NCBI GenBank assembly: GCA_020355945.1
Contig: CP070627.1
Coordinates: forward strand, 751,578 to 764,188
DNA: 12,611 nt
Source of the DNA: Candidatus Aminicenantota bacterium
GTDB taxonomy: Bacteria; Acidobacteriota; Aminicenantia; UBA2199
Direction: 5' to 3'
Shown here: positions 7,801 to 12,611 of the stretch, one piece after another
Layout: the number at the start of each line of letters is the position of its first letter
Position numbering within the stretch: position 1 is the first letter of the stretch
Notes under the pieces: generated by a model
What the model was told of the DNA's origin: nothing
Database searches by the model: none
Seen by the model: only the letters and a program-made list of their open reading frames with translations
Made by a program: the position numbers and the translations under genes

Positions 7801-9154
7801 GTAATACATCAGCCAGGCCGAAATTACCGCCCAATCCGCACCAACGCCTGCCATCATCCCGGATGCCAAAACCTATTTTGCGCAGTACAAATTGAAACCC
7901 TTTCATAGAAAGGTCTTTTTGCTTTGACAGGTTATACCATCCGCCGGGAAGTTTTACATCACCGTCCGCGGTTATTTTTAGTCCCCCCAGTTCAATTTTC
8001 CCGGTATTAAAATCAAGTCCTTTAATACTGGCCTGGACCGATCCATCCAGGGAAACATAATATCCTTCGGTATCCTGTCCAAAGGAAATACCCGTAAGTG
8101 CAAAGTCTAACTCCAGGTCTGAAGTCGATTTTTTTACATGCAGCAGTCCATCGGTTGAACCGGCCGGGGCCTTTGCTTTTACCATCCATTTACCGTCCAG
8201 GCCAAAATCGACGGTAATCTCGATCTCTTTTTCCAAAAAAGGCAGCTTCATCTTTCCTGTAATCTCAGTACCGGCTATCGAGCTATTAATAAAGTCAATA
8301 CAGAGTTTTGTCAGGGTAAAATCAAATCCGTTCAAGCTCACACTAAGAGGGCTGGATTGGCTGCCGGCGCATATCCTCCCGGTGATTCCCCCATTACCTA
8401 TGGCCAATTGTTGACCCGATACCGTTAAATTCGACCCGCTTGCGCTTGTTTTATCCTCCAGCGGTATTGTTACAGAAATATTTTCTAAATAGATGCCTTT
8501 CCAGGCTGTATTAGCAGGATCTATCCCTTCAGGGGCATTGGAACCCCAGACTTTATCCTTGTCGGAAAGGTCTAAACTGACGGAAGTTTGGCCGAGGATG
8601 ATGCCTGTTCCCGCTATTTCCGATTCGGGAAAAGTAAGGGTAGGAATAATAAAGTTACCATCCATGGACACGGAAATGGTACCGGTAACATCTACTTTCG
8701 GTCTACCTTCTGAATCTCCTTTAATCGGATCAACAGGGATTAAAAATCCTTTCGGTAAGTAAATCGCTCCTTCTATACCGGAGACCTCTAAAAATTTGGT
8801 CCCATCAAAATATACAGTCCCATTCCATTTGCTTTTTTGCCCGGGTTTCCCCAGTTCAATGACCCAGTCGCCCATACCCGGGAAGGTGAACCGTTTGGCA
8901 TCTTCGAATTCGACTTCTCCTGAGAAAGCAGAGTTATTCGCATCAAATCCCCCGTAACTTACCCGGATACTACTCATATCCAGTGTTCCCTCCGGGGAGA
9001 GCAGGTCTGCCGGCCAAAAGGGAATCAACTCATTTAATGTGGTTTCAACTGCCCCAAGAGAAACCGGGGAAAATAAAAAGGCAAAAAGAATAGAAAAAAA
9101 GGCAAACAAATAAGAAAATCTATTTTTAAATATTCTCAGTCTTTGCAATATCAT
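4841..9154 (-). CDS. giant exported all-beta protein with a Cys-hairpin insert and Ig-like C-terminus
   Basis: The protein has 1437 residues from ATG 9154, chosen because AAGGAG (9161-9166) lies 6 nt upstream. An ATG at 9187 would add 11 residues, has no ribosome site and would overlap the upstream gene. The signal peptide is ~1-35 (RLRIFKNRF, then a long hydrophobic core, cleavage near LGA-VE). Residues ~60-835 consist almost wholly of short amphipathic beta strands (for example KGLDFNTGKIELGGLKITADG and LSIPNTVKIKGKVNWKG), with landmarks YGFSGGFGQN (554-563) and MPWPVPDAKFTLKLEW (817-832). They look like a long beta groove or solenoid. From memory this resembles DUF6603-type giant proteins or AsmA/TamB-like strand repeats; I cannot confirm either. 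Residues ~870-960 and ~1200-1330 look like SbsA/Big_5-type Ig domains (YPADGARLIY…RVYFN, LSPNSRYFFYI). Cysteine hairpins occupy ~1001-1148. It lies 19 bp after the peptidase gene and 8 bp before the FN3 gene, so all three probably act together. Confidence 0.88.
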   Translation of the reverse strand: MILQRLRIFKNRFSYLFAFFSILFAFLFSPVSLGAVETTLNELIPFWPADLLSPEGTLDMSSIRVSYGGFDANNSAFSGEVEFEDAKRFTFPGMGDWVIELGKPGQKSKWNGTVYFDGTKFLEVSGIEGAIYLPKGFLIPVDPIKGDSEGRPKVDVTGTISVSMDGNFIIPTLTFPESEIAGTGIILGQTSVSLDLSDKDKVWGSNAPEGIDPANTAWKGIYLENISVTIPLEDKTSASGSNLTVSGQQLAIGNGGITGRICAGSQSSPLSVSLNGFDFTLTKLCIDFINSSIAGTEITGKMKLPFLEKEIEITVDFGLDGKWMVKAKAPAGSTDGLLHVKKSTSDLELDFALTGISFGQDTEGYYVSLDGSVQASIKGLDFNTGKIELGGLKITADGDVKLPGGWYNLSKQKDLSMKGFQFVLRKIGFGIRDDGRRWCGLGGNFGLADVLPVGVSIQEITITWKSENDIDFEIPGIGIDLSIPNTVKIKGKVNWKGDKFQGEVEAGFIQPKFNLKGNLVVGKNSDPSFTYWYVEINAQLPAGIALGSTNVSLYGFSGGFGQNVKLNVKDSWPRHLDDQNPVSQQEGSYVFLAGVTLGTSHDNGFTLNTDVMFRLQIPGPVAVLNGDAWIMTFRKKHKDTPNLQADIIYDGINEIFTLSIRGHYNINKDGHLLKIKGNFEILLSADEWHVYLGQKAADKRVEADILSFIKAKGYLMLGNKVPFARGGTGEGVLVGASIEFRKKYSVKVAGVEVKYWAGTEMDMYWEPKHVAVLIEGGGSLKVWVWKLSSNLTLEASLRGEAPTPFAFGAKVKVSINMPWPVPDAKFTLKLEWEENTGPPSFDHPLKEVTFESPATGKTIRVFDVQDVSTPSTVYEVPLDAVGKITFNRPIDVGDSSVIRDVPSAGDNYKDKVGEYTASYKFTKLELNHFLDDTLTTTEQLDHYGGWGGNFGVPETGWEDERRCETFTFRLARYPVGERPNSGNNNEIEDDCSETVISEVDCEVKWMNLIVCEDQRGNGRILPGYRVANDGTLYKVVDGELQVDGYCWRQETGVLCFEQSGYPILNYEGECCRLEPGGVISCVNENGEGYIMESYIVDEQNNLLRVDDSGELTPVGHCTSDSNGHIICRDNDGQWVFPGEAYITYQRTCTEVEPPQQGTYCPSSRYELNIDTQTDVFRDSTPDDSFLKNISISFETEPLPCRLDPYTAWSYPADGARLIYRDYDLRVYFNADYIDEMFLCPDELELEARLVRSSTEQDEIEPGDIVLNQGNSAAGNADDPDNPIGDYISFNPTGRLSPNSRYFFYIPRINTSCADESGSVIRLYSTSFITSQYEDFGAMLSGVTAVINASNQLYFTTPEPIDWRYVTVLLGNKDITSTRISKDTDLTHIFILAEVPTPGPITQGLFVTFNGNPGNGLPFVTKNSVIVHESKFIPHSIL
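5711..6154 (-). repeat. fourfold cysteine-hairpin protein repeat within the giant beta protein
   Basis: Residues 1001-1148 contain four C-x(8-9)-C hairpins: C1001-C1011, C1046-C1055, C1071-C1081 and C1117-C1127. Each second Cys follows a hydrophobic pair (LIVC, VLC, ISC, IIC) and is followed by an acidic/Gly turn (CEDQRGNG, CFEQSGY, CVNENGEG, CRDNDGQ). Alternate units match better, giving a 70-72 residue super-repeat with GYRV…LYKVVDGELQVDGYC against SYIV…LLRVDDSGELTPVGHC. The DNA is too diverged to align as a nucleotide repeat, so the duplication is old. Disulfide pairing within each hairpin is inferred. Confidence 0.75.
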
Positions 9155-9160
9155 ATCGTT

Positions 9161-9166
9161 CTCCTT
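9161..9166 (-). promoter_or_regulatory. ribosome binding site that sets the start of the giant beta protein
   Basis: AAGGAG lies 6 nt before ATG 9154-9152, inside the longest possible frame. It favours the shorter 1437-residue product, whose N-terminus then begins directly with a basic n-region and hydrophobic signal core. Confidence 0.75.
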
Positions 9167-9173
9167 AACCCGT

Positions 9174-10256
9174 TTAAATATTCTCATTCTTTACTTTCAC
9201 CTTCACTTCCATTGAATCACTATTTCCCGACATGTCAGTTGCCGTGACGGTGACTTTGTAATTGCCATCCGGGAATTTTCGGAAACCTTGCTCATCTAAG
9301 GCAAGGGTATTCCATGCTCCATTGCCATTAATTTTACCATTGACAACATTGGTCACAATATATTCATAATCTTCTAAAAAACAATAATCGCTGCTGCATT
9401 CATTTACACGATACATCTCAGATACTTTTTGTTTAGGAGGTATTTTATCGAAGCTATAGCTAAAAATCGTATCATGGTCGCCTGCCTCCTGACCAATAGT
9501 ATAAGAAAAATAATAGATACCTGTGTTATGAAGGGTAGAAAAAATTGTATCCTCAATATTAGCCACAATATCCACACTTCCATTAACTTGAATTGGATCA
9601 GTTGGAGGATCAGCATAAAATTCAATTGTTGGGTCTTCTTGCTTAAAGAATCTGATGAGTTTTACCCTCGGAGCAGTAGTGTCATTCCTTGGTTGGAGAA
9701 AAAGAAGGGGATTAAAATAAACACTACCGGTAGAATCAGTTATCCTGAAATGAATATGATGAAACTCGCGATTATTGGCGCAAATTGGCCATTCTACAAC
9801 TTTCCCAATTTCTTTATTCGCAGTAACAAATACGGGTGTTCCGTCCATGGAAAAGTTAGCACCCATACATGCCTGAGTGGCATTTTCATCAACATGACCG
9901 TAAGTGTATAGAATATCTCCAACTTTTAGAATAAGGCTATGATTTTTGACATCGGTACCTCTAGAAAACGACAGGTACCCATCACGGACAGCTCTTAAAG
10001 ATGGTGATGCAGCATCAGGATGAGGAGGAGATATTAAAATATCAAGACCATCATGAAAATATGGAGCTGGATCTGGGCTTGATGAATATTGTTGAAATTC
10101 TTCTGCTGAATTTCCTATCTCGTGTTCCTGGTTCGTAGGATCAACAGGCCAGCCGGTTGGCGGTGGAGGAGAGGGTGAGCAGTGCCAGAGGCATATCATA
10201 AAAACCAACAGCACTCCCGGGCTTGTTATTTTTTTTAGTTTTCTTGTATCAATCAT
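9174..10256 (-). CDS. M23-family (LytM/lysostaphin-fold) metallopeptidase-like protein with Ig-like tail, probable lipoprotein
   Basis: The protein has 360 residues. The N-terminus is a signal sequence (RKLKK then VLLVFMICLW) ending at Cys26 in LWHC, followed by SPSPPPP. This suggests a lipoprotein, although His at -1 is atypical for a lipobox. Residues ~62-188 carry the M23 signatures in order: HDGLD (H68, D72), LRAVRDGYLSFSRG (88-100), YTYGHV (H121), an IGKVVEW strand and HHIHF (H167/H169), then FNPLLFL. The Zn ligands H68, D72 and H169 and the catalytic histidines H121 and H167 are all present, so it may cleave peptidoglycan cross-bridges; an inactive or regulatory role is not excluded. 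Residues ~220-356 form an Ig-like domain ending DMSGNSDSMEVKVKV. Its ATG overlaps the stop of the propeller gene by 8 bp, implying translational coupling; the nearest GGAG is a distant 13 nt upstream. It is the only enzyme-like gene in the operon. Confidence 0.88.
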   Translation of the reverse strand: MIDTRKLKKITSPGVLLVFMICLWHCSPSPPPPTGWPVDPTNQEHEIGNSAEEFQQYSSSPDPAPYFHDGLDILISPPHPDAASPSLRAVRDGYLSFSRGTDVKNHSLILKVGDILYTYGHVDENATQACMGANFSMDGTPVFVTANKEIGKVVEWPICANNREFHHIHFRITDSTGSVYFNPLLFLQPRNDTTAPRVKLIRFFKQEDPTIEFYADPPTDPIQVNGSVDIVANIEDTIFSTLHNTGIYYFSYTIGQEAGDHDTIFSYSFDKIPPKQKVSEMYRVNECSSDYCFLEDYEYIVTNVVNGKINGNGAWNTLALDEQGFRKFPDGNYKVTVTATDMSGNSDSMEVKVKVKNENI

Positions 10257-11445
10257 TTTTCTTTTTAAACTCCTTCTTTATTCTTTTTTTGTACTCCCGG
10301 CAATCAATAAAAAGATTTTTTTCAGGTATTCCAAAAAACATGACCTGACTATCATCGGTAAATTTTAGCTCAGGAGGTCCCCCTTTCCAATAACTATAAG
10401 AAGCATTCCTCTCCAACAATCTTTCGCCTTTAGGACCATAAATGAAAATCTTATCGCTGCCGAAATGTTGGGGAATACCCTGCCGTGCGGGAATCTTTTT
10501 TTCCGTGCTGAAAGCGATCAGCCCTTCATTTGAAACGGACATAGACGTAACAGCGTGTTCTTCATCCTTTAACAAACGTTTCCATTCAATAGAGCCATTA
10601 TTTACATTGATAAACTTTAGAGAACCGATATCACCAACTGAAGCATAGTTCCCATTTGATGATATGCTAATCCCGGTCACCCTGTTTGGAGAGTCAAGAT
10701 GCCAAATTTCCTTACCCATCTTAAATCCCTTCAAAAAATAAGGTTTGCCATCAGACCCGGACACCACATAACGAGCACCGTTTGAAACAGCAAAAGACCA
10801 ATAATTCCCTTGTACTTGCCAGAGTATGTTACCTTCCGGCCCAAAGGCAATAAGCCCCTGTTTGCGGCTATTAAGCACAAAAGCTTGACCATCCGGTGAA
10901 AAAGAGTGGTTTTTGGTCATGAAGGGGCCTACTTTTCCTTTTTCTATACCCTGGGAAGAGTAAAAGTAATATGTGTAAGTTGTTCGAGGTGTGGGTAAGA
11001 TGTCTTTGCTTCTAATTCCTACTACAAATTTTCCCAGTGGAGACACAAGAAAATAGTTAAAAGGCTTATCTTCTATTTTAAAAAGAACTTCATCTGTTAT
11101 TTTCCTCATCTCAAAGGTATAGCTTCCCTCGCCTATTCTATTCAGAATGCCTAAACGATTTTCATCGCCTGTAACCTTAATTTCCTGGTTGGGCTTAAAT
11201 TCCTTAACAATTTGAAGCCGGTTTTCCGAATCAACTTTGACCAACTTCTGTTTATAGACACCTAAAAATGCCTTACTGCCTGGAAGCATTACTTTTTGTT
11301 TCAAATTAAGAATGATCTTTTTTTTGTCTTCCTTTGAAAATCGCTTATCATCCTGGGCTTTATTTGTTTGAGAGTAGGCAAGTGTAATGACACACAATAC
11401 GCAGCACAACATCTTAATAAATTTTGCTTTCAAAAGCTCTTTCAT
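10249..11445 (-). CDS. exported WD40/PQQ-like beta-propeller protein, first gene of the operon
   Basis: The protein has 398 residues from the third of three consecutive ATGs (11451, 11448 and 11445). AGGAGG at 11452-11457 lies 6 nt before the last one, which makes it the best start; an upstream in-frame GTG (11460) would place the ribosome site inside the gene. The signal peptide is residues ~1-25 (KELLKAKFIKMLCCVLCVITLAYS, split here as KELLKAKFIK then MLCCVLCVITLAYS), with probable cleavage at AYS-Q. From ~60 onward there are repeated propeller blades: HSFSPDGQAFVL…GLIAFGPEGN, VSNGARYVVSGSDG…GKEIW, SSNGNYASVGDIG…NGSIEW and SVSNEGLIAFS…IFIYGPKG. These give six or seven blades of WD40/PQQ type. 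No catalytic residues are recognisable, and the C-terminus is lysine-rich (KKRIKKEFKKKND). It is probably a periplasmic scaffold or sensor. The gene heads the operon behind the palindromic upstream region. Confidence 0.85.
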   Translation of the reverse strand: MKELLKAKFIKMLCCVLCVITLAYSQTNKAQDDKRFSKEDKKKIILNLKQKVMLPGSKAFLGVYKQKLVKVDSENRLQIVKEFKPNQEIKVTGDENRLGILNRIGEGSYTFEMRKITDEVLFKIEDKPFNYFLVSPLGKFVVGIRSKDILPTPRTTYTYYFYSSQGIEKGKVGPFMTKNHSFSPDGQAFVLNSRKQGLIAFGPEGNILWQVQGNYWSFAVSNGARYVVSGSDGKPYFLKGFKMGKEIWHLDSPNRVTGISISSNGNYASVGDIGSLKFINVNNGSIEWKRLLKDEEHAVTSMSVSNEGLIAFSTEKKIPARQGIPQHFGSDKIFIYGPKGERLLERNASYSYWKGGPPELKFTDDSQVMFFGIPEKNLFIDCREYKKRIKKEFKKKND

Positions 11446-11451
11446 CATCAT

Positions 11452-11457
11452 CCTCCT
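11452..11457 (-). promoter_or_regulatory. consensus Shine-Dalgarno of the operon's first gene
   Basis: AGGAGG is followed directly by ATGATGATG. Spacings to the three ATGs are 0, 3 and 6 nt, so initiation at 11445 is favoured. Use of a triple ATG after a perfect ribosome site suggests efficient initiation. Confidence 0.85.
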
Positions 11458-11494
11458 CACGACTCTTTAAATAGCGTAATTCCCCAATTTTTGT

Positions 11495-11514
11495 TCAACT
11501 TTTATAAAAGTTGA
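11495..11514. promoter_or_regulatory. perfect 20-bp palindrome, candidate operator 1
   Basis: TCAACTTTTATAAAAGTTGA is perfectly self-complementary over 20 bp and lies 50 bp upstream of the operon's first start codon (11445). A near-copy lies 63 bp farther upstream. A dyad of this length in a promoter region suggests a homodimeric DNA-binding protein. It could also form a weak AT-rich hairpin, and on the plus strand it is followed by nine Ts (11517-11525), but no plus-strand transcript is evident. Confidence 0.6.
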
Positions 11515-11557
11515 TATTTTTTTTTAAAAATGCTTAATTAGAGAGGGTTTTGAAATG

Positions 11558-11577
11558 TCAACTTTTATAAAGATTGA
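11558..11577. promoter_or_regulatory. near-palindromic copy, candidate operator 2 overlapping a TTGACA hexamer
   Basis: TCAACTTTTATAAAGATTGA matches operator 1 at 18 of 20 positions, and both copies are followed by TAT. On the minus strand its left end contributes to a perfect -35-like TTGACA (11556-11561). The best -10 candidates 15-17 nt downstream (TAATTA, ATTAAG) are poor, so the promoter call is weak, but the overlap would fit repression by occlusion. Confidence 0.5.
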
Positions 11578-11858
11578 TATAGGGGGCCCACGTTACCAGC
11601 GAACACACGGAAAGACACAGAAAAAAATGTGAATAAAAGATTTTTATAGCCTCCAGGTGACGATAAAAAAATGGGAGAAAGGGGACAGTCAAGAATGCCG
11701 TCACACCTTTACGGAAATAACCCATGACATTTACCTGGATGGTATGCCACCTTTATGGGAATGCGTCATCCCCCAGGAGGAATAGAGTATCGGCAGAAAA
11801 AGAAAAAAAGGTGCCAGACCAGAAATCGAGAAATCGCTTTTTGGAGAGCTTATCTCAA

Positions 11859-12611
11859 CTATTCCGCTTTTCCAAACTTCGGAACAATCCTTACTAATAC
11901 CTCCTTTTTGCTCAATACCCCTTCCTGATCTTTGACCACAAATACCAGCTTATACTCACCCAAAAATCCAGGACCAGGTATCCAACTGAATGTACCTTTT
12001 TTCGTATCAAGTGTTGACCCAACCGGGAGGGGATAAAGCCTGTCCCCAATAATCATGCAGCCTGCACAAGGATTTGACAGCCGAATTTCTAACCGCTCTA
12101 ATTCTTCGATTGATATTTTACGAATCCCGTTCTCACCAGGGAAGACGGAACAAGATTCAATATCCTTCCCAAAACCACACCTTACTTCAACCGATTCATC
12201 GAGGTTCATAGGAAGCTCAACTATCCTGGCAAGATTGTGGCTGCCTGTTTGTGTTTTGATTCCCTGGCTTCCGGATGAACCTGTATTATTGATTGTAAAG
12301 TATCTGCTGCCGATTCCATCGGCATTACCGGCATTGTCTACTGCCGTCCACATAATGGTATGAACACCGTTGTCGTAAGATGTGGTGTCGAAATCAAAAT
12401 AGGCCTGTGCGCCCTGGCTGTTATTATAGTCCGGGAAAAAAGCAGCGATGTCTGGCCTGTAGACGTTATACGTTGGATTCCCCAGGTCAACTCCGTCTAC
12501 ATATACATTTATGGTGGAGCCATCAATGGGAATAGTATTGGGCAGGGGAGTTAACACCCACCCATTGTTTCTATAGCTGGCCCCGGATGCCTCACCTCCC
12601 TGGGCAGGGGT
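11859..12611 (-). CDS. 3' end of a gene for a large Ig-like-domain exported protein (5' end outside window)
   Basis: The frame is open across the right edge, giving 250 visible C-terminal residues. A GTG at 12557 is in frame but is unlikely to be the start, since the preceding 18 codons already continue the domain (…SYRNNGW before VLTPLP). Visible residues ~19-110 form an Ig-like domain with INVYVDGVDLGNPTYN, RPDIAAFFPDY, YFDFDTTSYDNGVHTIMWTA and VDNAGNADGIGSRYF, a fold common in bacterial surface proteins (Big_9/Bacterial-Ig type). A linker and a region with C-x2-C (NPCAGC) follow. The final ~60 residues are a second Ig/cadherin-like (He_PIG-type) module: LPVGSTLDTKKGTFSWIPGPG, then FLGEYKLVFVVKDQEG. 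No membrane anchor follows. It lies 413 bp upstream of the operon and is probably a separate transcript. Confidence 0.88.
   Translation of the reverse strand, partial: TPAQGGEASGASYRNNGWVLTPLPNTIPIDGSTINVYVDGVDLGNPTYNVYRPDIAAFFPDYNNSQGAQAYFDFDTTSYDNGVHTIMWTAVDNAGNADGIGSRYFTINNTGSSGSQGIKTQTGSHNLARIVELPMNLDESVEVRCGFGKDIESCSVFPGENGIRKISIEELERLEIRLSNPCAGCMIIGDRLYPLPVGSTLDTKKGTFSWIPGPGFLGEYKLVFVVKDQEGVLSKKEVLVRIVPKFGKAE

Larger units (their letters stand above)
11446..11858. other. 413-bp spacer between the two transcription units
   Basis: No gene is seen here. The portion next to the operon (11461-11580) is AT-rich and holds the twin palindromes and presumably the operon promoter. The middle (11590-11640) has an ACACACGGAAAGACACAGAAA stretch (written in parts: ACACACGGAAAG, ACACAGAAA) of a kind often seen in intergenic DNA of environmental bacteria. 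The distal part (11690-11770) carries two imperfect copies of ATGCC…ACCTTTA[C/T]GG (11695-11714 and 11744-11759) about 49 bp apart, plus GGGGACAG and GGTGCCAGACC motifs that recall decayed mobile-element ends. None can be assigned to a named element. Confidence 0.6.

Noticed and set aside
11495..11525. Plus-strand intrinsic terminator made by the perfect palindrome and nine Ts
   Set aside because: The stem is AT-rich, no plus-strand gene lies upstream, and the second copy lacks a T-run. An operator explains both copies better.
11803..11820. GGTCTGGCACC plus a seven-T run on the minus strand as terminator of the right-edge gene
   Set aside because: The position, about 40 bp after the stop, and the T-run are right, but the stem is only three base pairs, so I do not call it.

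Overview
The window reads as a bacterial chromosome segment of moderate GC in which every supported gene lies on the minus strand and encodes an exported, beta-rich protein. The plus strand holds no convincing gene. The organism is probably a Gram-negative bacterium: there is an outer-membrane-barrel-like protein, strong AGGAGG-type ribosome binding sites, and many envelope proteins with FN3 and Ig-like folds. The Ig-like tail of the right-edge gene (…PVGSTLD…GPGFLGEY…) recalls large surface proteins of Candidatus Aminicenantes and related environmental lineages. That assignment is from memory and is tentative.

Layout from right to left, which is the direction of transcription. (1) 12611-11859: the 3' end of a gene for a protein with Ig-like domains. 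(2) 11858-11446: a gene-poor spacer. Its part nearest the operon carries two near-identical 20-bp palindromes exactly 63 bp apart, and its other part carries degraded repeat-like sequence. (3) 11445-621: a compact five-gene set on one strand, with junctions ranging from an 8-bp overlap to gaps of 8-19 bp. In order these are a secreted beta-propeller protein, an M23-type (LytM/lysostaphin-fold) metallopeptidase with an Ig-like tail, a 1437-residue all-beta protein with a cysteine-hairpin insert and Ig-like C-terminus, a 1063-residue protein built from about six enlarged FN3 modules, and a 333-residue two-domain protein ending in a probable outer-membrane beta-barrel. (4) 620-416: a spacer with nothing recognisable. 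(5) 294-1: a 21-bp tandem repeat array running off the left edge. It is crossed by a minus-strand frame, open from 415 to the edge, that would encode a heptapeptide-repeat protein.

Start codons were reassigned for three operon genes because good Shine-Dalgarno sequences sit inside the longest open frames. The operon is the most interesting element: an outer-membrane barrel candidate, two giant beta-rich surface proteins, a peptidoglycan-hydrolase-like protein with intact metal ligands and a periplasmic propeller, all translationally close. This looks like a dedicated envelope or surface assembly that I cannot match to a named system. Its function is inference only.
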